From Diphasiastrum complanatum (taxonomy: Eukaryota; Streptophyta; Lycopodiopsida; Lycopodiales; Lycopodiaceae), in assembly GCA_029204225.1 (NCBI GenBank), contig CM055106.1, positions 6,284,614-6,348,613 of the forward strand: a DNA stretch of 64,000 nt, given 5' to 3'. The notes below the pieces were generated by a model. The model was not told the origin of the DNA, did no database searches, and saw only the letters and a program-made list of their open reading frames with translations. Made by a program: the position numbers and the translations under genes. The number at the start of each line of letters is the position of its first letter. Position 1 is the stretch's first letter. Positions 34,862 to 45,889 of the stretch are shown here, piece by piece.

Positions 34862-35112
34862 CCATGGAGTATCATAACAACATAGTAAGCACACTATGAC
34901 ATGAAAAAACCAGCTATGGAGTAGAACACAAAAGCAAGAGAGAGAGGACTTCAAAGCTCACACAACTTGAATGATTATTCAAAGTGTAGTAGGGCGTGGA
35001 AACCCCTCCAAACTTTGGGCTACATTTAGCATGTAATGTATAGAGGTGGTGTCTTGCTAATTCTAGCTCTAGAACCCACATGGGTCCTCGACCTACTTCA
35101 TATTACTTGACT
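34862..35112. other. unassigned sequence between gypsy gag and copia B
   Basis: No coding or LTR match. It may be further gypsy sequence or a small insertion. Confidence 0.4.
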
Positions 35113-35228
35113 AATTAGCACAAGTGGGGTGTACTATGTACATAAATGTTTACCCCCATGTCTTATGCACAACTTACAAGTTACAAGTATACACGCCTTA
35201 AGGGGCAAAATAGGCATTTATTTCAACA
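35113..35228 (-). mobile_element. 3' LTR of copia element B, 116 bp
   Basis: It matches 39652-39761 apart from a 6-bp difference and a few substitutions. On the minus strand it starts TGTTGAAATAAATG after the polypurine tract (GAGGGGGGG at about 35229-35237) and ends near GTGCTAATT, which is not the usual CA. The flanks AGTCA (after the 3' LTR) and AGTCT (before the 5' LTR) may be an imperfect target-site duplication. Confidence 0.75.
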
Positions 35229-35355
35229 CCCCCCCTCAATGGCTATTTTGTTCATACCAACACCTAGCATGCTACGAAACTTTTCAAATTTTTCTCTACT
35301 AAGTGCTTAGTAAAGATATCTGCTGCTTGATCGTTGGTATCACAGTGTACTCGAG

Positions 35356-38300
35356 CTAAATTTCTACGCTTTGTATCTTCTCTCGTAAGAAGTGCTGATC
35401 CACCTCAATATGCTTCGTACAAGCATGGTACACAGGATTTTTGGCAAGCTGGATGCAACTCTGGCTGTCAAACTGAAGAATAGTAGGACCATCCAATGGA
35501 ATCTGCACCTCCCCAAGAAGTCTCCTGAGCCATATTGCCTCGCAGGTAGCTTTTGCCGCTGCCCTATACTCAGCCTCTGTCGATGATAAGGTAACTGTGG
35601 GCTGTTTCTTGCTGCACCAAGAAATGGCCCCTGAACCAAGGTTGAAAGTGTAACTTGTGGTCGACTTTCGATCATCCCTATCACCTGCCCAATCCGAATC
35701 GGTAAAGCCTCCAAGCTGAAGCTTTCCGTCATCTGTGTACTCAATCCCATAGCAAGTTGTCCCTTTGACATACCTCAAAACCCTTTTGGCTGCTTTCCAA
35801 TGTGCTTCAGTTGGAGAACTCATGAAAGGGCTTGCTACACCAACCACATAGGAAATGTCTGGTCTCGTAGTGGTGAGATAAATCACGCTACCCACAAGCT
35901 GCCTATAAAGTGTCTCATCCACAAAAGGAGTGCCATCATCTCTAGATGGCTTACTGCTGGTATCAATGGGCGTGGAAACGGGTTTGCAATCCTGCATGTT
36001 GAACATGTTCAAGACTTCACATGCATAGTTAGCTTGGGAAATAAACACACAGTTTTCCTTTTTCCAAACCTCCAAGCCAAGACAATAGTGGATTAGACCC
36101 AAATCCTTCATCTCGAACTCATTAGATAAATGAGCCTTCACCTTTTCAATAAGCTGCCCATTGTTACCCGCGATGACCAAGTCATCCACATAGAGAACTA
36201 TCAAAACAATGCTCCCATCTTCCTCCTTCACAAACAGGTTAAAATCCGACTGACTCTTTATGAATTGCTCCTTGGCAAAATAGTCGTCAATACGACTATA
36301 CCAAGCCCTGGGTGCCTGCTTCAAACCATATAAGGCCTTCTTAAGCTTGCATACCATAATTTCCTTGCCCTTAGCCTCAAAACCTTGTGGCTGTTCCATG
36401 TAGACTTCTTCAGCCAACTGTCCATTGAGAGAAGCACTCTTCACGTCCATTTGATGGACCTCCCAACCAAAAAATGCAGCCAATGCTAAAACCAACCTAA
36501 TAGACGTCATCTTAGCTACCGGTGCAAACGTCTCATCATAGTCCAAGCCCTCCTTATGTGCATAGCCTTTAGCAACCAGCCTTGCCTTATGCTTTTCGAT
36601 GCTCCCATCCGATTTGTATTTGGTCCTGTAGACCCACTTACAGCCAATAGGACGCTTCCCTTTTGCTTCACCAAATCCCATGTATCATTCTTGAGAATGG
36701 AGTCATACTCCTCTTGCATAGCATGTTGCCATACCTTCTCATCTGCTGCCTCAACGAATGTATGCGGATCTTGTGAATCCAAAATAGTAGTCATAAGAGC
36801 ATAGTTTGTCTCCTGGTGTGGTGCTGGGCTTGCCTTTCAGACCTCCTAGCCCCTGGATTGTTGCTCTCTCCCTCATCCAATATCGAACCATCCTGCACAG
36901 TTTGCCAATACCACTTGGGAAACTTCTTCCTTGCAGTTGGTGATGAAGACGGTGAATAGGACTCAACAAATTTGCCCCTTTCCTTCCGCTTCCTAGCCTC
37001 CTCGGATTCTTCCTCTTGATCACTCATATGATCATCCTGAGGCTCCCCAATATATGGATGTGGATCATCAAGTATTGGCACAAATTCACTTGTACCATCC
37101 TCCATCTCAAGTTCCTCTATAGGAGGCGTTTGATCTTCTTCAAAGATCACATCTCGACTTATGATCCTCTTCTTGCTAGTAAGATCGTAAAGTCGGTAAG
37201 CTTTGCTTTCTTCACTGTATCCCAAGAAAATACACTTTGCTGATTTTGCATCCAGCTTCTTCCTGTTATCCTTGGGAATATGGGCATAGGCTGTACAACC
37301 AAACACTCGCAAAGCGCCCACCTTGGGCTTGATGCCGCTAAATGCCTCTTCTAGAGTCTTGCCTTCCACAGCTTTTGTTGGACTTCTATTCAACAGAAAC
37401 ACTGTTGTGTGCATTGCCTCGCCCCAAAAAGAGTTGGGCAACCCCTTTGCCTTGAGCATGCACCTTGCACACTCCACAATAGTTCGGTTCTTTCTCTCTG
37501 CTACGCCGTTTTGCTGAGGGGTATGAGGAGCTGTAAGCCGCCTTTTGATCCCGTTGGCCTAGCAAAATTCCACAAATTCTGCCTTAATGAACTCTCCACT
37601 ACCGTCTGACCTGAGCATCTTTATCTTCTTTCCTGAATGTTCTTCTACCAAAGCTTTGAAATGCAGAAAGTACTTGAATGCTTCAGATTTTAACTTCAAG
37701 AATAAAATCCAAATCTTGCGTGAGAAGTCATCAATAAAGGTCATAAAGTAATATGCCCCCCCTACAGATTTGGTTTGGGTTGGCCCCCACAAATCTAAAT
37801 GTACCATGTCAAGTATGCCTGCTGCCCTGGTGGTGCTCTCCTTGGGAAACTTATGTCTTTGTTGTTTTCCCATAGTGCAAGCCTCGCAAACTGAAGAGCT
37901 TGGCTTAACAACTGGAAGCCCCTCCACCATATGATGTTGGTTCAACACCTGCATGCTTTGGTAGCCAAGATGTCTATATCTCTCATGCCACAATCTATCC
38001 ACATCACTTCCTTTTGTTGTATAAGCATGCTGACTAGGGATAGAAGTGTACAACCTGTATTGATTATCTTCCTGCAATCCTTTGGCCACAACCTTCATAT
38101 TATCACTCAAGTCCAACACAAGACAAGAAGTAGCATCAAATTATACTTTCATATTTTGTTGAGTGATAGCTCCTACTGAAAGAAGATTTTTAGCAAATCC
38201 TGGTACATATAAGACATTCTTAATGACTTTGACTTCTCCTGATGGAAGCTTTACAGGTATTGTGCCCTTTCCCTTGACCTTGTGTGTTGAGTTGTCACCT

Positions 38301-39351
38301 AGGCACACCTCTTGTCCATCACAAATCCCCACAAAGGTATTAAACCAATCCCTATGAGGGGTCATGTGCTTTGAAGCACCTGAGTCAATGTACCAACCAC
38401 CTGTTGTAGCTTGTGAGGCCAATGCAACAGAGAATAACTCAGCTTGCCTTATGTCACTCTGCTCCTCTCTTGCAACACTCTCAACAACATTTCCTCCTTG
38501 CTTCTTTGTGCCCTTCTTTTGGTCTGCAAGCTTCTTCCTGCACTCAAAAGCAAAGTGTCCATATTTACCACAGTAATTGCAATTCCCCTTCCTTCGAGGT
38601 GTGGAAGAAGTATTCGAGGAGGATTGTGCTTCTGACATCTGCAAGCTCTCCATTCCTTGCTCAAGTGTTTGTGGTGCTCCTTTGTTCTTGCCTTTACCTT
38701 TCTTCTTATACTTGGCTGGATTTTGCTTCTTCTTAGAAGCAAAGGCATGCTCCTGGAAATCTTCCCTCTAGGAGAGATTAACTCTCCTCATCTCCTCCTG
38801 TAACAAGAGACCATAGACTTCTTCATAGGTAGGGATCTTCTCTCTCACAGATATCACCATCACAAAGTTCTGATAAGCATATGACAAGATATTCAGAACT
38901 ATTGGCACCAAGTCTTTGTCAGCAATAGACTCTCCAAGTACAGAAAGCTGATATCTAATATCCTGAATCTTCGTAAGATGATCAGTAATTGTCTCCCCTG
39001 TCTCCATTCTGAGAGTATACAACTTGTTCTTCAAGTAGAGAAACCTAGTTGTACTTCTTGTCTCATACAATGCACAAAGAATGTGCCATGCATCCACAGA
39101 ACCTTTGGCTGACCTGATTAGAGGATCACATTATCCCTCACTGACATGTTGATGATCCTGTGTGCGTTTTCCCCTCTCTTGATATAGTCCTTGAGTTCAA
39201 GTTCAGATGTTGGAACAGGCTCCTCACCTGTCACAAGCTTCCAACATTCTTTGTCTTCAAGAATGTTCTTGATCTTGAATTTCCATATGCTAAAGTTAGT
39301 GCCCTCAAGCCGGCTGGCTTCACTCAGCATGCTCTCTGCAAGACTAGACAT
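35356..39351 (-). pseudogene. copia element B polyprotein, nearly complete
   Basis: From ATG 39351 (MSSLAESMLSEASRLEGTNF) the Gag has a UBN2 region (DAWHILCALYETRSTTRFLY). The zinc knuckle is NCNYCGKYGHFAFECRKK. The protease reads GWYIDSGASKHMTPHRDWF. Then come gag-pre-integrase (LWHERYRHLGYQS) and integrase (DMVHLDLWGP, FIDDFSRK, LRSDGSGEFI, then PQQNGVAERKNR). The reverse transcriptase shows KARLVAKGYA, QMDVKSASLNG and LYVDDLVIAGN, and RNase H shows GFTDSDWAGDRDDRKST and LSSTEAEYRAAAKATCEAIW. Breaks: stops or frameshifts near 39110, 38750, 38130, 37559 and 36690. All catalytic motifs are still readable. Confidence 0.9.
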
Positions 39352-39651
39352 AGCTAGATAGAAATAAAACACAAAAGGCAAACTGGGGTTTTCACCCAAC
39401 TAGGGTATGCAGCCACTTGCTCAATAACCCTCAGCTTCTGGATTTGCAACTATCCCCCTGTATGGCTGTCCTAGCCCTTGTCCAAGATCCACTCAAAACT
39501 TTCACTGAAGTCCCCACTGTAGAAAGCGCCCTCCTACAGTCCTGGCTGTCCAAAAAGACTCAAAAATTTTTGTCCCAAATTAGAAACTTTTTAGGTCCCT
39601 GTACTCCCCTTGCCAATAGTACTCCAACCATGCAGATAGCACAGAGATCCT

Positions 39652-39761
39652 AATTAGCACAAGTGGGGTGTACATAAATGTTTTACCCCCATGTCTTATG
39701 CACAACTTACAAGTTACAAGTATACAAGCCTTAAGGGGCAAAATAGGCATTTATTTCAACA
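39652..39761 (-). mobile_element. 5' LTR of copia element B, 110 bp
   Basis: Partner of 35113-35228. On the minus strand it starts TGTTGAAATA directly after gypsy gag sequence. No clear TGGTATCAGAGC primer site follows it. The ~300-bp leader to ATG 39351 has no other landmark. Confidence 0.75.
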
Positions 39762-40297
39762 AGACTATCCAACAGGCTCAAACTTGGCTACTATACGAGT
39801 GTCATCGTATATTCTGGCATAGCAAATTGTGTCCTCAAGAGTAAGAAGCTAGTTCCTCCTTGCCTCAAGCCGAAAATCCTTGGGCAAACCCAAGATAAAA
39901 TGCAATTTGACCAAAGAAAGCTCTATTCTAGTTGCAAAAAGGGAATATATCTCTTGGAACTCTTGTTCCGCATATGAATTATCGCATACTGGCGATAGAA
40001 CTCAAAGTCATTCAGGATGGGTAAGAAGGCCACCTTAAAGGCCATGAAAAAATCCTCCCATATCTTGGGGACTTCGGGCTTTCCACGAAGATCCTGCCAC
40101 CATGTAAATGCTTTACCTCACAAATACATGATAGCCATGCTGATCATGTTGTCATCCGTTGAATCCTACATGGAAAAGTGTGAAGTCCATTGATCCAACC
40201 ACGACAACACAACATCCGTGGACCTATCTTTCTTGTCTCCTGAAAAAATATCAGGTGTAAAGAGAGGATGGTGCAAAGCTTGCTTGGTTTGAGCCAT
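39762..40297 (-). pseudogene. Ty3/gypsy gag, N-terminal part
   Basis: From ATG 40297 the minus strand reads MAQTKQALHHPLFTPDIFSG, SWLDQWTSHFSM, then after a stop DDNMISMAIMYL and GKAFTWWQDLRGKPEVPKIW. The YL.GKA..WW signature with the following W..F...F is the Retrotrans_gag core. Two in-frame stops and a later frameshift kill it. Copia B lies immediately downstream. Confidence 0.75.
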
Positions 40298-40513
40298 CTC
40301 CCTTAACTCTTGCTACTCCCTGTTACGCCTTGCCTGCATCATCCACCCTATTCCATATTGGACATATATAGAGTTGTTAATTTCTCTTCGTATTAGTTTT
40401 AGACTCCATGTATTTCTATTTTCGTTATTTGGAGATGTTCATATTATGCTCCCTTAGTTGCTTCACACTTGCTACTTCGTCTTATACACCTTTTGGGCAA
40501 CAAAGACATTAAT

Positions 40514-40559
<46 letters not shown>

Positions 40560-41642
40560 AACCTGAACACGAATTTCCTTTCATCACAACCAAAACCGGC
40601 CGATTCGAAGAGCAGATTCGTGCAACATTGAAACCCTCTCCTTACTAAGTGGATAAGATGGGACCATGGGCCAAGTGGTAGGGCACAAGAGCCTCTTGGA
40701 ACATGTGCCATGCTAATGTATGCTTTGACCCTATTTATCCCTCAAGAGTCTCCAAACCACTACCAAAAAGATTACTTGGCATAATTCTGCATTTGGTTGT
40801 TTACCAATCCCTTGAGCTTTCTAAATGAGACTCATACATGCAGTTCCTTCAAGAGAAAGGCCTCCAATTCATCTGACAACTAATTCATTATTAAAGGACC
40901 TAACTTTAATTGGGCCTTGACAAACTAATCTTTACAATACAATTATTTTTTTCTAGCGAAGCCTCTTCAAAGAAAAATTGATGCCTCAAAAAGTGATAGG
41001 TTTGTTTTGAGTTTAGGGATTAGGCTACCTATAGATTGGAGATCAAACTAAGTGCTAGTAGGTAGTTTACGACAATATATTTCATTTTGAAAAAACCATG
41101 TGGATGTGGTGTTTCCCCATTACCTCCACCCCTTGAAATGTCCTAATGTTCGCCCATTCTCATTTCCTTGGAAATAAGGTATGTGATGCTTCATTTGATA
41201 TTGTGGTCAAAGCTCTATGAAATCAATGTACTAGCAAGCTGCATAAGTTGGTGGTTCATAGTACATGTCGTGTGTCAACATGAAGAAGTTTGGGCTAGGA
41301 GGGTGTTGACGCTTGAGAGAATGATAGTGAGACGCGTGCCTCATTTCTTCTTATGCACAATTGGTCGGGTGGTGACAATAGCAACATTGTTGGGTTGAAA
41401 TTATGGTGATATACTTCTAAGTTACTTATCTAGATCGTGTGCCAACCAAGAAATATGTTAAAATGAAATTGTAAACAAGGTGTGGGATCAGAGGCCAATT
41501 TTTCACAAACTGTTTTCCAATGATGGGACAATCCAAATTCGGAAAATAAAAAATTGAATTTATATGAATCAACTGAGGACTATGCAAATCAATGTATTAC
41601 CAAAAGTCCTATCACACAACAGATAAGAGATGAATCACCTTG
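40298..41642. other. no gene; includes a (CT)n tract at about 40519-40556
   Basis: The stretch right of the gypsy gag start should hold that element's leader and LTR, but I find no LTR ends. The small minus ORF across the CT tract (40472-40711) is an artefact. The last 200 bp before 41643 would carry the frataxin 3' UTR. Confidence 0.45.
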
Positions 41643-42437
41643 TCATTCACTGAGATCAATGTCTGCTTTCAGTAGTTCGCCGAGTTCTTTCTCCAATAAC
41701 GACATCAACTTGGCTTTTGTGCGCCGATACACCCACGCTTTTTTATCTTCATGCCAATCAAATCTAGCCGGCCCACTCACCGGAGATGAAAGCCATATTT
41801 GCCGATTTGGCGTCTGCTTATTGATCACATAGGTCCCCATGCTTCCAAGACGAACTGTCAAAACCCCTTCTGCATGGTCTGTGTCAAATCCATCCACTTC
41901 CAGATCCTCCCCATACGCTTCAATCCGCTCTTGCAGATGCTCCAGTGTCCTATCGGCAATATTATGGAAATCCCTTTCCAATAAAGAGCTGTAATCCACC
42001 GCAACAGGGCCTTCTGAACCTTTCTTGTCTGCAGAGCCGGCCATAGAACTGTACCATCTTATCCTAGATTCACAGATCTGCCTCCTTAACGGATATGCCT
42101 CATTTCCGGCCATAGTCGAAATGATATTTCTATATGGACAGAAAGGCTGGCATTGTGACAAGATCTTCATATCCATAAACCCTAGACTTGATTCTTTATT
42201 TTTTAACCCTGGACTTGTTTGCTTATGACTATCTGACCCTAATGAAGGCAGGCAAGCCTCGTTATTTGATTTATCTGAAACGGCGTACCTGCCAATACCG
42301 ATTTCTGATGAGGCCGTGGCTGATTTTTCATTGCTGCAAAAGATGGATCGTCGCAAAGCGCTAGGGGGATGTTTCGGCATATGAGCAGAAAAATGAACGC
42401 GACTTAATTTGAGAAGCCTCATTTTGTGCTGCCACAA
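41643..42437 (-). CDS. FH: frataxin, mitochondrial
   Basis: Frataxin supports mitochondrial Fe-S cluster assembly: it binds the cysteine desulfurase-scaffold complex, speeds sulfur transfer and binds iron weakly through an acidic ridge. The ORF has 264 residues. Residues 149-258 match the frataxin fold: an acidic first helix (Tyr149 onward, ERIEAYGEDLEVDGFDTD), strand LTVRLGSMGTYVINKQ, the signature NKQTPNRQIWLSSPVSGP at 206-223, then FDW, AWVYRR and a final Leu-rich helix. The first ~145 residues, rich in Ser, Lys and Arg with few acidic residues at the very start, fit a long plant mitochondrial presequence. I chose the first ATG; Met6 is a possible alternative. The ORF has no intron, whereas flowering-plant frataxin genes have several (from memory). 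No poly(A) scar is visible. A GC-rich 5' region, a telo-box and a TATA-like site lie upstream. Confidence 0.93.
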   Translation of the reverse strand: MWQHKMRLLKLSRVHFSAHMPKHPPSALRRSIFCSNEKSATASSEIGIGRYAVSDKSNNEACLPSLGSDSHKQTSPGLKNKESSLGFMDMKILSQCQPFCPYRNIISTMAGNEAYPLRRQICESRIRWYSSMAGSADKKGSEGPVAVDYSSLLERDFHNIADRTLEHLQERIEAYGEDLEVDGFDTDHAEGVLTVRLGSMGTYVINKQTPNRQIWLSSPVSGPARFDWHEDKKAWVYRRTKAKLMSLLEKELGELLKADIDLSE

Positions 42438-42720
42438 CCATCAAAACCGGCTTTTCTCTGAATTGCTGTATTTCACCATGGCAGAGGGTAAACCCTAGCT
42501 TCGCCTTTACCCTACAGCCATCGCCATCGCCATCGCCATCGCCATCGCCGAATAGCCAAGGAAGGAGGATCGATGTCTTTATGGAGCTTCGGGACACCTA
42601 CGAGGTTTAGTCCCGCGCCGTTGGATTTGCAACATTCACCTCTCGCTAGATTAGCTGATACGTGGCAGCCATCCAAGGGTTGGCAGGGCTTTTATGGCCA
42701 ATCAATGTGAAGCCTTTTCC
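42438..42720 (-). promoter_or_regulatory. frataxin 5' region: leader and likely promoter
   Basis: The minus strand carries CTAGGGTTTA at about 42490-42500 (telo-box), a GCGATG hexamer repeat, and TATA-like CATAAAAGC at about 42688-42696, roughly 250 bp upstream of the ATG. CCACGTAT (ACGT core) lies near 42655-42665. An upstream ATG at 42597 opens a 78-codon frame that overlaps the frataxin start. If transcription begins above it, it could lower translation of the main frame. Confidence 0.4.
42517..42550. repeat. (GCCATC)n microsatellite in the frataxin leader
   Basis: Five to six GCCATC units (GCGATG on the gene strand) in the probable 5' UTR. Confidence 0.9.
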
Positions 42721-42986
42721 CTTGGTTCCACCCTAAAGGCCCTCCAAGCCTAAGGGGGTTGGAGCATGAGCTAACAAACAAACTTGAGGCGGGCGTAGTA
42801 GCAATTTCATTTTTTTCTTTGATCTGGGCTAGTTATTGTTTCTTGGTGATGACATCATCAAAATCGCAACGTCGTAACCTTTGTGGTGATAACATCATCA
42901 AGGAACCAATTACGTTGATAATTGTCGTAGTGATGAGGTGTCTACCGTTCGTGTTGGATTACAATGAGACTTGGAAAAATTTTGCA

Positions 42987-43626
42987 TGCCATAGATGATT
43001 CTAGTGGTGCGTCCAATTGGGTGAACGATGATGCCTGGTACGATACTCAACTGTTCGCCACAGATTATTCTGGTGGTGCGCATCAAATTGCAGTGAGTTT
43101 ATACAGGTTTGTGGCAAGGGCACTTTGTTTTCAGTTTCGAGAGGCATTTCATGTTCATCTTTTTCCTTTTCAATTTGGGTGTGCTACTCCTGAAGGCTGT
43201 GAGACGGTCGTTCATGCTTTACGTGCTATTTTGGATCTTCATTTTGACTGGATAGTTTTACGATGATGATGCCTCGTACGATGCTCAACTGTTCACCATA
43301 GATGATTCTAGTGGTGCGTCCAATTGGGTGAACGATGATGCCTGGTACGATACTCAACTGTTCGCCACAGATTATTCTGGTGGTGCGCATCAAATTGCAG
43401 TGAGTTTATATAGGTTTGTGGCAAGGGCACTTTGTTTTCAGTTTCGAGAGGCATTTCATGTTCATCTTTTTTCTTTTCAATTTGGGTGTGCTACTCCTGA
43501 AGGCTGTGAGACGGTCGTTCATGCTTTACGTGCTATTTTGGATCTTCATTTTGACTGGATAGTTTTACAAGTTGATGTTGCTAATGCTTTCAAATATGTT
43601 TCTCATAATCAGCCCAATGATGATGC
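42987..43626 (+). pseudogene. LINE-type reverse-transcriptase fragment, duplicated in tandem
   Basis: Both copies (42988-43294 and 43295-43601, period 307 bp) read HQIAVSLYRFVARALCFQFR, then FQFGCATPEGCETVVHALRA and DLHFDWIVL. The second goes on to QVDVANAFKYVSHN. These fit the start of a non-LTR reverse transcriptase: Y R ... ARAL, the QFG.A.P.GCE...H..R motif, and motif A as VDVANAF. The downstream catalytic YxDD part is missing. Copies differ at only a few bases. Partial repeats of GATGATGCC(T)CGTACGATxCTCAA flank them at 43262 and 43618. Confidence 0.75.
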
Positions 43627-43941
43627 CTAGTACGATACTCAATTGTTCGCCACAGATGATTTTCTTCCTCTGTTGCAATCCATTGCGATGATAGACATAG
43701 AGCTTTTGAACTGTATATGAAGACTGCTCCAACTACTAATTAGTCCTTCTTGAGTGATAAAAACTCTCAAAAAACTAATTGCTATAACATGAAAACAACA
43801 TGCAATAGACATGCACTAACATGCATAAACATGCACTTAGTTTTCCAGTGAAGGCACTGAAATGCAAGAGAATTCCAACACATGCAAAAGAAGAGAGAGA
43901 GAGAGAGCTCTAGAGAGAGAGAGAGAAACACATGCAAAAGT

Positions 43942-43989
<48 letters not shown>

Positions 43990-45218
43990 ATGCTTCTCTT
44001 GATTGAAAACCAAGAGGTCGGATTGGACAAGCCTCTGTTCTTCACCAATTTGCAACTTGTTGATCCGTGCTGTTTGTGGAAAAATCAGCAACTATGCTCC
44101 AACTTCGGGTGAACACCAAGGGAAGATTAGGCAACGGAAACACCAAGGGAAGATGGCAACGGATTGAGCTGGAAATTGTGTCCCCTAGCTCGCCCAAGTG
44201 TATAGAAGAGATCCCATTTTGATTTGTTCTTATGCCAATCAACCTGAGCTTATCTCTAAATTGATTCTTGATTAGACAAACATAGGTCTGCCAGGAAACT
44301 GTGCGTAAATTGGCATGCAATTTCTGACAACAGAGCATGCACTGATTTTCTGAGCACCTTTTTAGTTTTCACCTGGAAACCTCCGCTCTCTGCTACAAAG
44401 CTTCGCTGACTGTAAGCTGAACTAAAAGCTGGTGTATCAACTTTTGGGAGTGGAAATCCTCAAAAATTACAAAATATGTGCTGATCTGAAACTGCATGAC
44501 AGACTTGGAAAAGAACTTCTGATAACCTCAAAAGAAAAAAACTTTCGAATATTCCTGTGATTCTGGCGGGCGCCTCAAAGATGATGCACACAAACAAGCG
44601 TCGGCCTTGCTGAAGCAACAGTCCAACAAAACATAGGTAGCTCAAGTTCGTAGGCAACTAGGCAACTACTTCAACAATTCCTGATCTGAGCTAGTAGCAG
44701 CTACTGGCTGTCATGTGCCCAATGTAGCTGGCTGTCTGGTAACTGTAATTATTTATCCTGAAAACTTCAGCAATATGAGTAGCAATCTCCGATAGCAGCA
44801 AATTCCAGTTGTGAATAATCTGATTTAATACAGATTTTCAACAATATAGATCTCCAACACTAGCAACCATCTCCCAATAGCAATCTACAGCGATGAATCT
44901 TACTTTGATGAGATGTGGTGATTTGCAGTTGTGCATGCCTATGTAGACCTCCAACTTGCAATTCTGCTGCAAACTTGTTATCCTGCAAAACTTGTGTGAC
45001 ATCCAAACTTGCATGTAACAACATGCAACGTTGTACCTAACTCCAGTAGTGTTCCCTCAGCAGCAGCTGTTTGGATTCCAGCAAGGATCGATCTTTTGGT
45101 TCAGCGAATCTTCTCAGCAGTTGTCTTCCCACAGCATCTTTGTTCTTGCAGCAGATAACCCACTCAGCCTCTTAGTTGACCAGTAGCAACACACACTCTC
45201 TCACATCTGAACCTGGCT
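43627..45218. other. no gene; (GA)n tracts at 43891-43984
   Basis: Contains two GA tracts separated by a repeated CACATGCAAAAG, then C/A-rich sequence without ORFs. Given the primer-site-like sequence at 45219, this could be the interior of a non-coding LTR element read on the minus strand. Confidence 0.4.
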
Positions 45219-45229
45219 CTCTGATACCA
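45219..45229 (-). other. primer-binding-site-like sequence (minus strand)
   Basis: On the minus strand TGGTATCAGAGAGCC follows CCAATA, as at a copia LTR end. A TATA-like TCTATTTATTTTG lies about 240 bp upstream on that strand. The other LTR was not found and no gag follows. Confidence 0.4.
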
Positions 45230-45889
45230 TATTGGAATATACGATCCTACGGTTCTGGCTCTCATTGCATGGTGAACTAGTTTATGGGAATCCCGAAACA
45301 CCTGAAGATGCTACGCCTTCATCAAGTAAAGCAAGCCCACCTTGTTTGCTTCTGCTGTAAACAGAGTCGGCAGCCTGATTACCTTCGCACGCTACTCCTC
45401 AAGTCGTCGCTGGCTGCTTGCTTCATCTGGAGAGTACCCAAATGACCAATGAACTCAAAATAAATAGAGATACATATTACAAACTCTTTGCAATTGCATG
45501 TTGTTGGATGCTCTAAGCTAAGGCTCCACTTCATAAGAAACCCACTCTACATAGTGCTTTGATTTTTGCGAAATGACTAAGGACTTTTCTATGTTTTGCT
45601 CATGTATCAAGCCCTGTGTGTGCATGTGCTTTTGTGTGTCTCTGTATCTTGCTAAAATCTTCTCAAAAAGTGAATACATAATTTTCCTTTGCTAAAGTCG
45701 TTACATAAAATTCATTTATTTGAACTTCGTTATTTTCAAGTCGTCCAAAAATCAAATCGAAACTATATGGAAGCCCACTCGCATTGATGATCATCCAGGC
45801 AATGTTCTTCATTTGTTGTTTTTGTACTATTAGTCTTGTCTCTTTAATTATGTTCATAAAGTTTGGCTAATTGATTAATTTTCAATCAT
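45230..45889. other. possible LTR (minus strand), no gene
   Basis: If the primer site is real, the first few hundred bases here are the LTR. The left half is GC-richer than the right. No second copy was found. Confidence 0.3.

Noticed and set aside
38413-38736. Plus-strand ORFs opposite copia B (for example 38413-38736 and 36130-36333)
   Set aside because: They are antisense shadows of a clearly coding minus strand.
45219-45889. A complete LTR element at 43.6-45.5 kb
   Set aside because: Only the primer-site-like sequence supports it; the second LTR, polypurine tract and any gag are missing, so it is listed only as a site.
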